A stretch of 64,000 bases of DNA from Ruminococcus sp. (GCA_017473555.1 JAFUKO010000068.1:1-64000); one strand, 5' to 3'; positions 24,209 through 33,076 are shown, numbered from the stretch's first letter. Notes: generated by a model from the letters alone, not told the origin. Translations and numbers: made by a program.

Positions 24209-25268
24209 GATTTACTGTTACTGTAAGTGTCACAGGTCCGTTTATATCTGTGCCGCAATCGTATGTGTAGACTATAGGTGTATCATAGTTGTATGAGCTG
24301 ATAATGTTGCCGTTTTTCTCAGCACCGCTTACGATAGACACTCTATCAGAGTCGATCCCTTCGAAAACTTCTGTGATATCAAATGCGTCTTTCCCGACTT
24401 GTAAGGAAATTGTACTCTCATAAATTTGTGTATCCAGATTATTATTTTTACCGATATTTATCCATGCAAGCGGATTACCATTTACATTGAGGTAAGTAAG
24501 GGCGTCGTTCTTGCTTAAATCAAGACCGCTTAACTTGCAGTTTGATACATCAAGATATTCAAGCTCAGGATTGTTTGATAAATCAAGGGAAGAAAGCTGT
24601 GTGTTGTAAGCAGAGAGGGTCATTAGCTTTTTGTTGTTGCTGGTATCGATATGGCTGATGTTTGTTGCATCAAAAGCGATACCTGTCAGTTCAGTGTTGT
24701 CGCTTATATCAAGCTGTGTAACACCGGTTGCTGTAAGGTCAATGAACGAAAGGTCTTTGCATCCTGTGATGTCAACTGAGGTAAGCTCAGGGTTTTTGTG
24801 ACAGGTTACCATCTGGAGTTTTGTGTTGTTACTTAAATCAAGCTCACCCTTCAGGTTTGATTTGTGACAGGAAAGGTATATAAGCTCTGTGTTGTTGGAT
24901 AAATCCATTTTTTCAACAGCTGAATACTGGCAACCGACTTCGATTAAAGAAGTCAGGTGCTCGATACCTGTAAGGTCGGTGATAGGTGATTGCTGAATCT
25001 GTAACTGTCTGATGTTTTTTATCTCGCTTTCTGAAAGGTAGCCGTCTTTGTCAGCATCATACACGATTTCTATCGGGTTACCGTTATCATCCCATATATA
25101 GTAAGAACCATTCAGTAAATAATTACGGAAATTGTCGTCAGGAAAGTTTTCCTCATTTATTGCAATACCTGTGGCTTTTTCTGCAGCAAATACGTTCAGG
25201 GAGCAGGATGCTACAATAACAGTGACTGCAAGGGTGAGCGTCAAAATTCGTTTTAGTGTTTTCTTCAT
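24195..25268 (-). CDS. Secreted leucine-rich repeat protein
   Basis: A 357-residue protein from the ATG at 25268, preceded by AAAGGAGAA. The signal peptide ends near VFAAE. Residues 28-75 include INEENFPDDNFRNYL and an EF-hand-like loop DADKDGYLSESE. About eight short leucine-rich repeats of the LDLSNNTEL type follow (about 80-285). The last 60 residues form an unassigned beta-rich domain. Such proteins sit on or leave the cell surface and bind other proteins or glycans. No dockerin or anchor motif is seen. Confidence 0.85.
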   Translation of the reverse strand: MKKTLKRILTLTLAVTVIVASCSLNVFAAEKATGIAINEENFPDDNFRNYLLNGSYYIWDDNGNPIEIVYDADKDGYLSESEIKNIRQLQIQQSPITDLTGIEHLTSLIEVGCQYSAVEKMDLSNNTELIYLSCHKSNLKGELDLSNNTKLQMVTCHKNPELTSVDITGCKDLSFIDLTATGVTQLDISDNTELTGIAFDATNISHIDTSNNKKLMTLSAYNTQLSSLDLSNNPELEYLDVSNCKLSGLDLSKNDALTYLNVNGNPLAWINIGKNNNLDTQIYESTISLQVGKDAFDITEVFEGIDSDRVSIVSGAEKNGNIISSYNYDTPIVYTYDCGTDINGPVTLTVTVNLNQA

Positions 25269-25579
25269 AATGAAATTCTCCTTTTGCTTTGTATAAAATT
25301 CAACACCCAATGTTGTGTGCACGATTCGTTTGTGAACTTACAAGCTGTATTATAATCAAAAACTGCGTTAGAAAATGCGAAATGACGCTAACAGGGAATG
25401 AATGTACACGAAACGGAAAGGACAGTGTCGGTGATATTTAATTGAAATGTCGTAGCTCTGACTGCAACAGCATCTGGTATTTTGAGCCGAAAGTTTTCTT
25501 GAATTTTGCAGACTATTGTAGTACGATAAGGTCATAGGTTTTTGTTTATGTATACAAATGCGTTGGGGTGAAATCGTGT
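25269..25579. other. Intergenic region between the LRR gene and the DUF1349 gene
   Basis: An AT-rich divergent promoter region. I see no gene, strong hairpin or repeat beyond likely -10-like AT boxes such as TATTATAAT near 25345. Confidence 0.4.
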
Positions 25580-26191
25580 ATGAGATTTGATACTAAAAAA
25601 CTAAAATGGACAAGAGAGCCTAAAAGCTTTTCTATAGCTGATGATAAAATTGAGATAGTCACAAAACCAAATACTGATTTGTGGCAGAGAACATACTATC
25701 ATTTCAGAAATGATAACGCTCCTGTTTTACAGCTTGACACTGATGAACAGTTCTTTTCGTTTACTGTGAAAACCGAGTTTTATTCAAAGCACAGATTTGA
25801 TCAGTGCGGTGTTGTGCTTTATCTTGACTCGGATAACTGGCTCAAGGCTTCAATAGAGTATGAAAATGAAGAGTACGGACATTTAGGCAGTGTTGTTACA
25901 AACTGTGGTTATTCCGACTGGGCAACCACTAAAATCAGTGCCGATGTGAAATCCATGTGGTACAGATTAAGTCGTAGAGAGGACGATTACTGTATTGAGT
26001 GCTCATCAGACGGCGAGAATTTTTCACAAATGCGTATTTGTCATATGCACAAAGGCAAGGGCAAAATCTCGTTTGGAATATACGCATGCAGTCCAGAAAA
26101 CTCGTCGTTTAAAGCAGTGTTTACAAATATGGAGATGACAGAATGTAGGTGGCTTGCTCACGATGGTCAGGCTCCTGATGAAGATATATGA
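25580..26191 (+). CDS. DUF1349 (concanavalin-like) domain protein
   Basis: A 203-residue cytoplasmic protein from the ATG at 25580 (GGGGTG upstream; an in-frame GTG at 25568 is less likely). The layout FSFTVKTEF, DQCGVVLYLDSDNWLKASIEYE and SFGIYACSPE matches DUF1349 proteins, which have a lectin/glucanase-type beta-sandwich. Function is unknown; a glycan-related role is possible. The stop overlaps the upstream region of the nucleotidyltransferase gene. Confidence 0.8.
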   Translation: MRFDTKKLKWTREPKSFSIADDKIEIVTKPNTDLWQRTYYHFRNDNAPVLQLDTDEQFFSFTVKTEFYSKHRFDQCGVVLYLDSDNWLKASIEYENEEYGHLGSVVTNCGYSDWATTKISADVKSMWYRLSRREDDYCIECSSDGENFSQMRICHMHKGKGKISFGIYACSPENSSFKAVFTNMEMTECRWLAHDGQAPDEDI

Positions 26192-26208
26192 AATCACGAG
26201 GTGGTATT

Positions 26209-26985
26209 ATGGTAGAAAAACTATTTGAAGAATTGGCGAAATTTAAGGAAGTTGAGGTTATAGCACTGGGTGGCTCACGTGCAGGTGAGAATTTTGACGA
26301 GAAATCAGACTATGATGTGTATTTATACATAACCTCTCCGATTGACGATGATGTACGACGTGAGTTGTTGAGTAATTACTGCGACTATATGGAGATAGGT
26401 AATCATTTCTGGGAATATGAGGACAACTGCACGTTAAAAAATGGTGTGGACATTGATATTTTGTATCGCAACCTGGATGATTTTTCTGCAGATGTCGCAT
26501 CAGTTGTCGAGGGTTGTAACGCTCGCACAGGTTATACAACCTGTATGTGGCACAATCTTCTGACCTGCAAAATTATTTGTGATAAAAATGGCAGATTGCA
26601 GGCGTGCAAGGACAGATTCAATATTCCTTACCCTGAAAAGCTCAGAGCTAATATTATCGATAAAAATATGAAGCTGTTGAGTTCAATGCTTCCGTCATAC
26701 GATGGACAGATTGAGAAAGCGGTCAAACGTAATGATTTAGTCAGTATCAACCATCGCACAGCGGCTTTCTTCGAGTCATATTTCGACGTTTTATTTGCTC
26801 TTAATCGTTTGACCCATCCAGGCGAAAAACGATTGGTAGAGCTTTGTAAAAAGAATTGTGAGGTCTTGCCACAAGACTTTGAAGAGAATATCTGTAAGAT
26901 CTATCACGATTTGTTTACAAACAGCGAAAATGTTTACGACGATTTAATAAATATTGTGGCAGAAATCAAAAAGCTTGTAGATTGA
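26209..26985 (+). CDS. Nucleotidyltransferase-fold protein
   Basis: A 258-residue protein from the ATG at 26209 (GAGGTGG upstream). The N-terminal motif LGGSRAGENFDEKSDYDVYLY has the GS-x-A-x-G and D-x-D metal-binding residues of minimal or antibiotic-type nucleotidyltransferases, with a third acidic residue in GVDIDILY. The helical C-terminal half resembles substrate-binding parts of aminoglycoside-type enzymes. The substrate is unknown. The active residues look intact. Confidence 0.8.
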   Translation: MVEKLFEELAKFKEVEVIALGGSRAGENFDEKSDYDVYLYITSPIDDDVRRELLSNYCDYMEIGNHFWEYEDNCTLKNGVDIDILYRNLDDFSADVASVVEGCNARTGYTTCMWHNLLTCKIICDKNGRLQACKDRFNIPYPEKLRANIIDKNMKLLSSMLPSYDGQIEKAVKRNDLVSINHRTAAFFESYFDVLFALNRLTHPGEKRLVELCKKNCEVLPQDFEENICKIYHDLFTNSENVYDDLINIVAEIKKLVD

Positions 26986-27071
26986 GTGTCGAATATTGTA
27001 ATTACCTATAATTGACTTTGAGATGTTCAGAGGATTATAATTTCAGTAACAAACTGAAAGGGGTTAATGTT

Positions 27072-27590
27072 ATGAAAAAAATATTTGCACTTATTTTAGC
27101 GTTATTGATGATAACTACTGTGTTTGCGGGATGTGGCAACAGTGATGATGTTGAGATTATCGACGCAACCTATGATGAAACTATTGAGGCTGATATAGTA
27201 TTATTGATTGATGCTTTCAACGATGCAGACGGCAACGGATATAATCTTGAGTACACAGAATTCGGCGAGCCGACAACAGTTGGTTCTATTGAGATATTAC
27301 TTTTTGAGGGCGGTAAAACAGTAGGCGAGTGCTTCGCTGATGACGGCTATGAGAACCTCAGATTAGTTGAAGAGGATAACGATAACTTCCTTGGCTGGAT
27401 AGAGTACGAAATCACAGTCAAGGTTGATAGCGACGGTTGTCAGTATAATACGTTCAAGAAAACTACTGATGAGCTCTTAACTACTGAAGAAGTCTTGAAT
27501 AAGACTATGCCTGATCATAGTATGGGATACATCGCTAAGTGGAAAGACACTCCTCAGGAAGACTATGATTATATTGAGTCAATAAAATAA
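27072..27590 (+). CDS. Small acidic lipoprotein
   Basis: A 172-residue protein from the ATG at 27072 (AAAGGGG upstream). The signal peptide ends in the lipobox VFAGC, so it is probably attached to the membrane. The mature part is very acidic and has no recognised domain. It is followed by a clear terminator and appears to be transcribed alone. Confidence 0.75.
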   Translation: MKKIFALILALLMITTVFAGCGNSDDVEIIDATYDETIEADIVLLIDAFNDADGNGYNLEYTEFGEPTTVGSIEILLFEGGKTVGECFADDGYENLRLVEEDNDNFLGWIEYEITVKVDSDGCQYNTFKKTTDELLTTEEVLNKTMPDHSMGYIAKWKDTPQEDYDYIESIK

Positions 27591-27604
27591 TATTAAACTG
27601 TGAA

Positions 27605-27635
27605 AGCTCCGAAGAGAAACCTTCGGAGCTTTTTT
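27605..27635 (+). terminator. Terminator after the acidic lipoprotein gene
   Basis: AGCTCCGAAG pairs with CTTCGGAGCT, followed by TTTTT. Confidence 0.92.
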
Positions 27636-27642
27636 AAATTAA

Positions 27643-27705
27643 ATGTAAAGTATACTTGACATTTAAAAAACATATGCTATAATAAATGTAAAGTTAACTT
27701 TACAT
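27643..27705 (+). promoter_or_regulatory. Promoter with two matching operators for the XRE regulator
   Basis: A near-perfect sigma-A promoter (TTGACA 27656-27661, 16-base spacer, TATAAT 27678-27683) is flanked by two related 20-bp palindromes. One is perfect (ATGTAAAGTT and its complement, 27686-27705), and the other (27643-27662) is slightly imperfect and covers the -35. Their centres are 43 bases apart, about four helical turns. This suggests cooperative autorepression by the encoded XRE protein. Confidence 0.75.
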
Positions 27706-27726
27706 ATTTTCGTAACCGGGGTAAGT

Positions 27727-27927
27727 ATGAATAACAGAGTAAAAGAAATCAGAAAACAAAAGGGTATAAAGCAGGATGAGTTTGCAAGAGCACTCGGAGT
27801 GTCACGACAGACAGTGAGCTCGATTGAAACAGGCAGATTTGATCCGTCGATTATGCTCGCATATAAAATTGCAAAAATATTTGAGCTTTCTATCGAAGAA
27901 GTTTTTATCTTCGAGGATGAGCAGTAG
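27727..27927 (+). CDS. XRE-family helix-turn-helix regulator
   Basis: A 66-residue protein that is a single Cro/C1-type HTH domain (IKQDEFARALGVSRQTVSSIETG). Such small regulators typically act as dimers on palindromes and repress their own operon. The two palindromes around its promoter are good candidate sites. It is followed 9 bases later by a membrane protein gene, a pairing common in Firmicutes, where the regulator controls the membrane protein. Confidence 0.93.
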   Translation: MNNRVKEIRKQKGIKQDEFARALGVSRQTVSSIETGRFDPSIMLAYKIAKIFELSIEEVFIFEDEQ

Positions 27928-27936
27928 GAGGAAGTT

Positions 27937-28347
27937 ATGTGTAATAATAAGGCAAATAGAAGATTACTTTTAAGCATCGCTTGGGTGGTAATCGGTATAG
28001 TACTGTTTGTACTCAGCTTTATGGAGGTACTGGATAGTTTTTGGAGCGGTCTAGGTGGTGGCCTGATTGCTGTGGGAATTTTACAGATTATAAGACACAT
28101 CAGATACCGCACAAATGCAGAGTATAAAGAAAAAGTAGATATCGAAGTAAACGACGAGCGTAACAAGTTTTTGTCAAGCAAAGCGTGGGCATGGACAGGA
28201 TATATCTTTGTACTGTGCTGTGCTGTTGCATCGATAGTATATAGAGTTATGGGTGAAAATGAGCTTGGTTCATTATGCACAACTGGCTTGTGTCTGATGG
28301 TAGCTATCTACTTTATCGCTTATATGATACTCAAACGCAAATACTGA
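27937..28347 (+). CDS. DUF2178-like membrane protein
   Basis: A 136-residue protein with four hydrophobic helices in two pairs and a central cytoplasmic segment containing VNDERNKFLSSKAW, which resembles DUF2178 proteins. Function unknown. It is co-transcribed with the XRE regulator and followed by a terminator at 28352-28382. Confidence 0.7.
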   Translation: MCNNKANRRLLLSIAWVVIGIVLFVLSFMEVLDSFWSGLGGGLIAVGILQIIRHIRYRTNAEYKEKVDIEVNDERNKFLSSKAWAWTGYIFVLCCAVASIVYRVMGENELGSLCTTGLCLMVAIYFIAYMILKRKY

Positions 28348-28351
28348 TTAT

Positions 28352-28382
28352 AAAGGGGCTTTTCAGCCCTTTTATTTTTTTA
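28352..28382 (+). terminator. Terminator of the XRE/membrane protein operon
   Basis: AAAGGGGCT and AGCCCTTTT form a short stem, followed by ATTTTTTTA. Confidence 0.75.
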
Positions 28383-28423
28383 TTTCGTGGTGTATAATGA
28401 GAAAAAATGAAAGTAGTGGTTTT

Positions 28424-28549
28424 ATGAAACGGTTAGCGGCGGTGATTCTGACTATTGTCATGTGTATTGCTCTGGCTTCTTGTAGCCAAAGCATAGGCAT
28501 AATCGGTGGTGCAGATGGAGAAACAAATATTTACGTATCGGAAAAGTAA
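28424..28549 (+). CDS. 41-residue lipoprotein with a decarboxylase-type GGADG motif
   Basis: The frame encodes a lipoprotein signal (MKRL, hydrophobic core, lipobox ALASC) and a 22-residue mature tail containing SIGIIGGADGETNIYV. This motif resembles the conserved IIGGADGPT segment of the beta subunit of sodium-pumping decarboxylases (OadB), where the Asp takes part in Na+ transport. No decarboxylase gene is nearby. The start is about 10 bases after AAAGTAGTGG, a weak ribosome binding site. It is too short for usual gene callers. Confidence 0.6.
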   Translation: MKRLAAVILTIVMCIALASCSQSIGIIGGADGETNIYVSEK

Positions 28550-28559
28550 GTGAAAGCAA

Positions 28560-28916
28560 ATGACACAAGCGCAAAGAATAATGGATTTTATCACAAGTGA
28601 ATATGGTGATAAGGCGGAGTACCTGTTCGAACACGATGATACCGCAGTGTTTAGAAAAGGAAATAAAAAGAAATGGTACGCTGTTATTATGACTATTTCT
28701 AAACGCAAGCTTGGGATTGATAGCGACGATAAGATTGACGTGCTTAATGTTAAGCTAAACCCAAATGAAATCGCATTACTCATTGATAGAGTATCGTACT
28801 TTCCTGCGTATCATATGAACAAAAAGCACTGGTGCACTATCCCTCTGGACGGGTCTTTGGATATTGATGAAATCTGCTACAGAATAGGGCAGAGCTACGA
28901 ACTTGTAAAAGGATAA
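28560..28916 (+). CDS. MmcQ/YjbR family protein
   Basis: A 118-residue cytoplasmic protein. The pattern EYLFEHDDTAVFRKGNKKKW, then LNVKLNPNE and AYHMNKKHWCTIPLDG, is that of the MmcQ/YjbR (DUF419) family, which has a CyaY-like or double-wing DNA-binding fold. The function is not established. It lies 10 bases after the small lipoprotein gene and 13 bases before the cyclase gene. Confidence 0.88.
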   Translation: MTQAQRIMDFITSEYGDKAEYLFEHDDTAVFRKGNKKKWYAVIMTISKRKLGIDSDDKIDVLNVKLNPNEIALLIDRVSYFPAYHMNKKHWCTIPLDGSLDIDEICYRIGQSYELVKG

Positions 28917-28929
28917 CTGGGAGAACAAT

Positions 28930-29490
28930 ATGCTGATTGATATAACCTTGAAAATTACAAAATCAATGCTGTCCGAGTCTACTGTTAACGAAAACAAAGC
29001 TCTTATCGGTCACGTAGGGACTCACTTTGACGTGATGGACGAGGAGTTTCCGCTTAGCTACACAAAGCGTAAAGGTATAGTCTTTGATGTATCAGGAGTA
29101 ACACACAGAGATATTGGTGCAGATGACATTGATATTGAAAAAGTCAGTGCGGATATGTTTGTAGCTTTTTACAGCGGATTTATTGAGAGTGTAGGCTATG
29201 GTGAAAGCGGATATTTTACTGTTCATCCTCAGCTTAGCGATGAATTGATTGATGCTTTGGTAGAAAAGGGCATTTCTATAATCGGTCTTGATTTTGCCGG
29301 AATAAGACGTGGCAAAGAGCATATACCTAAAGACAGATACTGTGCGCAGCACGGAGTTTTTGTTGTCGAAAATCTGCGCAATCTAAAACGCCTGCTGAAT
29401 TACAGCTCGTTTTATGTTTATACATACCCGATGAGTATTGGAGATATCACAGGTCTGCCATGCAGAGTAGTTGCTGAGGTTGATGACTAA
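28930..29490 (+). CDS. Cyclase/kynurenine formamidase-like metal hydrolase
   Basis: A 186-residue protein with the family motif GHVGTHFDVMDE (residues about 28-39), which supplies metal-binding His and Asp, plus IGLDFAGI and HGVFVVENL. Members hydrolyse amides or lactones with a metal ion; the substrate here is unknown. It is slightly short for the family (about 200-220) but has the main motifs. GGGAG lies 7 bases upstream. Confidence 0.85.
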   Translation: MLIDITLKITKSMLSESTVNENKALIGHVGTHFDVMDEEFPLSYTKRKGIVFDVSGVTHRDIGADDIDIEKVSADMFVAFYSGFIESVGYGESGYFTVHPQLSDELIDALVEKGISIIGLDFAGIRRGKEHIPKDRYCAQHGVFVVENLRNLKRLLNYSSFYVYTYPMSIGDITGLPCRVVAEVDD

Positions 29491-29550
29491 AGTATTGCGA
29501 TATTGAGTATACTGTTGTTACTAAGTATGCTATTTATTGTGTAATTTCTG

Positions 29551-30501
29551 GTGATTTATTTGATTATTATTTCGTTTCTATTACTGATTGTAGCGGTTCT
29601 GGTCGCTGTATACTATGTTTATCGAGTTGCGTTTTATTCCCGCAAAAAGGGACAGGACGATGTTTATGCTGTGCCAGTAGGAGAGCAATATGAACCCCAC
29701 AAAAGTGAGATAGTTGAACTTATCGACAAGCTTTCTCAAATAGAGTACAAGGATGTTTATACAAACTCGTTTGATGGTTTGCGCCTGCACGGCAGATATT
29801 ATCACGTGCAAGACGGAGCACCGCTAAATATTGGATTTCATGGATATAGAGCGACTTCGTTACGTGATTTTTGTGTTGGTGCTAACGAGAGTCTGAAAAG
29901 AGGGCACAACATTTTACTTATAGACCAGCGAGGTCAGGGTAAAAGCGAGGGTAAGACAATTACTATGGGTGTAAAAGAGCATCGTGATGTGCTCTCGTGG
30001 GTTGAGTTTGCCAATGCTCATTTCGGCGAGGATACTAAAATCATTCTTTATGGGGTGTCTATGGGTGCGGCGTCGGTTCTGATGTCAACAGCTTTGCCAC
30101 TGCCTGAAAATGTAACCGGTGTTATTGCTGATTGTCCGTACAATGCACCAAAGGATATTTTGCTGAATGTTTGTCAAAAGGATATGGGGATAAATCCTAA
30201 AGTAGCATATCCGTTTATATGGCTTGCAGGAAGATTGTTTGGCAATTTTGACATAAACGCTGTCAGTTGCGAGAGTGCTGTCGCAAACTCAAAAATTCCG
30301 GTACTGATTCTGCATGGCGAGGATGACCGATATGTGCCATGCTATATGAGTGAAGAGATTGAAAGGGCTAACAAAAAGCTTGTCACACGTTACACTTTTC
30401 CAAATGCAGGACACGGAATCAGCTTTTTTTCAGACAAAGAGCGTTATCGCAAAATTACTGAAGCGTTTTTTGAAGAGTGTACACAGGATGATAAAAAATA
30501 G
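29551..30501 (+). CDS. Membrane-anchored alpha/beta hydrolase
   Basis: A 316-residue protein starting at GTG 29551; the ribosome binding site is weak and a TTG at 29560 is an alternative. One N-terminal membrane helix (about 2-22) precedes an alpha/beta hydrolase domain. The nucleophile elbow is YGVSMGAAS, the acid lies in LHGEDDRYVP and the histidine in NAGHGISFF, so the catalytic triad is complete. It belongs with serine esterase-type proteins of the YqkD group. A terminator follows. Confidence 0.88.
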   Translation: MIYLIIISFLLLIVAVLVAVYYVYRVAFYSRKKGQDDVYAVPVGEQYEPHKSEIVELIDKLSQIEYKDVYTNSFDGLRLHGRYYHVQDGAPLNIGFHGYRATSLRDFCVGANESLKRGHNILLIDQRGQGKSEGKTITMGVKEHRDVLSWVEFANAHFGEDTKIILYGVSMGAASVLMSTALPLPENVTGVIADCPYNAPKDILLNVCQKDMGINPKVAYPFIWLAGRLFGNFDINAVSCESAVANSKIPVLILHGEDDRYVPCYMSEEIERANKKLVTRYTFPNAGHGISFFSDKERYRKITEAFFEECTQDDKK

Positions 30502-30509
30502 TAATGTGA

Positions 30510-30542
30510 GAACAGCGAAGATAATTTTTCGCTGTTCTTTTT
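30510..30542 (+). terminator. Terminator after the alpha/beta hydrolase gene
   Basis: GAACAGCGAA pairs with TTCGCTGTTC, followed by TTTTT. Confidence 0.9.
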
Positions 30543-30660
30543 GCAATATAAAGGTAAGTTTGTTTTGTAAGATTTGTACATAGCCTTGTAAAACTTGCAC
30601 AAAGTGGAATAGCCATAATTATTCAATCGGTCAAACTTTTGTGGCGTTTAGTCATTTTTA

Positions 30661-30689
30661 TTGTATATTTTGTCCATTTGTAATATAAT
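30661..30689 (+). promoter_or_regulatory. Promoter of the EF-G-like gene
   Basis: TTGTAT (30661-30666), a 17-base spacer and TATAAT (30684-30689), about 86 bases before the start codon. Confidence 0.65.
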
Positions 30690-30774
30690 TAAATGGTGTT
30701 CACGGGTTAAGTTGTGGAAAATGACCGAAAATGTCGTTTTTCTTAGACCCATAAGAAAGGAGTTGTTTTCAATT

Positions 30775-32850
30775 ATGAAACAATATGACGCAAAACACAT
30801 CTTGAATATTGCTATGGCTGGTCACTCAGGTGCTGGTAAAACTTCTGTCGCTGAGGCTATGCTGTATCTCTCCAAGGCTTCTGACAGACTTGGTAGAATC
30901 GCTGACGGTAACACAATGCTCGATTACGATGCTGAAGAAATAAAGAGAAAGGTATCAGTCCTCACAGCAGTTGCTCCTGTTGAGTGGAAGAATATGAAAA
31001 TCAATCTCATTGACACTCCAGGTCTTTTTGACTTTGAGGGTGGTATCTGCGAGGGCTATCGTGCCGCTGAAACAGCTATGATCGTTGTATCTGCTAAAGA
31101 CGGCGTAAACGTTGGTACAGAAAAGGCTGTAAAGGCTGCTACAAAAGCAGGTCTTACAAAGCTGTTCTTCGTAAACGGCGTATGCGACGAGGATGCTCGT
31201 TTCTATCGTGTACTTGAGGATTTAAAAGCTACTTTTGGTCCGGCTGTATGTCCTGTAATCGTTCCTCACATTGAAAACGGTCAGGCTAATACATATATCA
31301 ACCTTTTTGAGTATAAGGCTTACACATATGATAAAGCAGGCAACGCTACTCCATCTGACATTTTACCTGAGATGGGTAACAGACTTGAGGGCTTACGTGA
31401 AGCAATCAAGGAAGCTGTTGCTGAAACTTCTGAAGAGCTTATGGAGAAGTTTTTCGAGGGTGAAGAGTTCACTCCTGACGAGATTATCTTAGGCGTTGCT
31501 CAGGGTGTTAAGGACGGTTCACTCTGTCCTGTATTCTGCGGTGATGCTCATTCTACATTTGGTATCGAGCAGTTTATGAACTCACTTTCATGGCTTGCTC
31601 CTACTGCTGCTGATAAGGGCGCTGAGGTTGGTGTTGACGTTAACGGCGATCCTATCGACATCACAGTTAACGAGGCAGGTGCTGCTGCAGCAATAGTATT
31701 TAAGACAGTAGCCGACCCATTCGTTGGTAAGCTCTCTTACTTCAAGGTAGTATCAGGTAAGATTTCAACAGAAACTCCACTTGTTAATATGCGTACTGGT
31801 AAGGAAGAGCGTATCACTAAGGTTCTTACAGTTAAGGGTAAGAAGCAGGAAGACGCAGCATATATCGGTGCAGGTGACATCGGTGCTATTCCAAAGCTTT
31901 CTTCTACTATCACAGGCGACACACTCTGTGCTCCAACTCGTAGAGTTATCTTAGAGGGCGTTTCATATCCTGCTCCATCTTTCTCAATGGCTATGTATCC
32001 AAAGAAGAAGGGCGAAGAGGATAAGGTTGCTCAGGGTCTCGTTAGACTTGCTGAAGAAGATCCAACTATTAAATTTGTAAACAACTCTGAAACTAAAGAA
32101 ATGGTAGTTTCAGGTATGGGCGAACAGCACCTTGATGTAGTTGTTTCAAAGCTCAAGAATAAATTTAACGTAGAAGTAGAGTTAAAACAGCCAAAGGTTG
32201 CTTATCGTGAGACTATCCGTTCAACAGCTGATGTTCAAGGTCGTCACAAGAAGCAGTCAGGTGGTTCAGGTCAGTTCGGTGACGTATGGATTAAATTTGA
32301 GCCATGCGATTCTGACTCACTCGAGTTCGAGGTTCAGGTAGTCGGCGGTTCTGTTCCAAAGCAGTTCTACCCAGCAGTTGAAAAGGGTCTTCGTGATTCT
32401 ATCAAGAAGGGTCCTCTCGCAGGTTATCCTGTAGTTGGCGTAAAGGCTATCCTCCATGATGGTTCATCCCACCCTGTTGACTCAAACGAAATGGCGTTCA
32501 AGATGGCAGCACAGATTGCTTTCAAGAATGGTATCCCACAGGCTAAACCTACACTCTTAGAGCCTATCGGTGCATTAAAGGCTAACGTTCCTGATGCTAA
32601 CATGGGCGATATCATGGGCGAAGTTAATAAGCGCAGAGGTAGAGTCCTCGGTATGAACGTAGGCGAAGACGGAATGCAGATCGTTGAGGCTGAGGTTCCA
32701 ATGGCTGAGATGGCTGACTTCTCAGTTTATATGCGTCAGGTAACACAGGGCAGAGGCTCATTCAGCTTTGAGTTTGAGCGTTACGAAGATGCTCCTGCTC
32801 AGGTTTCCCAGAAAGTTATCGCTGAAGCTAAGGCTAACGCTGAGGAATAA
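30775..32850 (+). CDS. Elongation factor G-like GTPase (EF-G paralogue)
   Basis: A 691-residue protein from the ATG at 30775 (AAAGGAG upstream; the longer frame from 30661 contains the promoter). It has the five-domain EF-G layout but divergent GTPase motifs: P-loop GHSGAGKTS instead of AHIDAGKTT, and DTPGLFDF instead of DTPGHVDF. These changes typify the second EF-G class (FusA2/EF-G2), whose role in translation is unclear and which is not the main translocase. It is transcribed alone, and its codon use looks like that of a well-expressed gene. Confidence 0.9.
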   Translation: MKQYDAKHILNIAMAGHSGAGKTSVAEAMLYLSKASDRLGRIADGNTMLDYDAEEIKRKVSVLTAVAPVEWKNMKINLIDTPGLFDFEGGICEGYRAAETAMIVVSAKDGVNVGTEKAVKAATKAGLTKLFFVNGVCDEDARFYRVLEDLKATFGPAVCPVIVPHIENGQANTYINLFEYKAYTYDKAGNATPSDILPEMGNRLEGLREAIKEAVAETSEELMEKFFEGEEFTPDEIILGVAQGVKDGSLCPVFCGDAHSTFGIEQFMNSLSWLAPTAADKGAEVGVDVNGDPIDITVNEAGAAAAIVFKTVADPFVGKLSYFKVVSGKISTETPLVNMRTGKEERITKVLTVKGKKQEDAAYIGAGDIGAIPKLSSTITGDTLCAPTRRVILEGVSYPAPSFSMAMYPKKKGEEDKVAQGLVRLAEEDPTIKFVNNSETKEMVVSGMGEQHLDVVVSKLKNKFNVEVELKQPKVAYRETIRSTADVQGRHKKQSGGSGQFGDVWIKFEPCDSDSLEFEVQVVGGSVPKQFYPAVEKGLRDSIKKGPLAGYPVVGVKAILHDGSSHPVDSNEMAFKMAAQIAFKNGIPQAKPTLLEPIGALKANVPDANMGDIMGEVNKRRGRVLGMNVGEDGMQIVEAEVPMAEMADFSVYMRQVTQGRGSFSFEFERYEDAPAQVSQKVIAEAKANAEE

Positions 32851-32997
32851 GCGTCCGAGCACCACAGCCTTCACATCGTAGGGTTCGGCGTTCACGACGA
32901 ACCATATTTCAAAAGCATGTGGACTTTTGAGGAGTAGCGAAGGTAAACGAGGCGTGATATATAAGCGTCTGATCATCGAAATATATTATATAAAAAT
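32851..32997 (+). other. Structured-looking 3' region after the EF-G-like gene
   Basis: About 145 bases lie between the stop codon and the terminator. They include a hairpin (GGTTCG with CGAACC near 32881-32902) and a repeated phrase ATAAGCGTC (32848-32856 and 32962-32970). No convincing gene is seen. It could be a dispersed repeat or a 3' UTR structure. Confidence 0.3.
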
Positions 32998-33024
32998 AAC
33001 CCCCTGATTTTCAGGGGGTTTTGT
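32998..33024 (+). terminator. Terminator of the EF-G-like gene
   Basis: AACCCCCTGA pairs with TCAGGGGGTT, followed by TTGTT. Confidence 0.85.
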
Positions 33025-33048
33025 TATGCGAAAATGATGGGTAAAAAA

Positions 33049-33076
33049 ACCGCGTGTGTAATTTAACACACGCGGT
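33049..33076 (-). terminator. Terminator of the glycolytic operon
   Basis: ACCGCGTGTGT (33049-33059) pairs with ACACACGCGGT (33066-33076). On the minus strand seven T residues follow. Confidence 0.92.

Noticed and set aside
27663..28280. 205-codon open frame on the minus strand opposite the XRE and membrane protein genes
   Set aside because: It lies exactly antisense to two well-supported genes with ribosome binding sites, and its product is low-complexity Ser/Ile-rich, as expected from a shadow frame.
28433..28783. 116-codon minus-strand frame
   Set aside because: It is antisense to the small lipoprotein and MmcQ genes, with no ribosome binding site.
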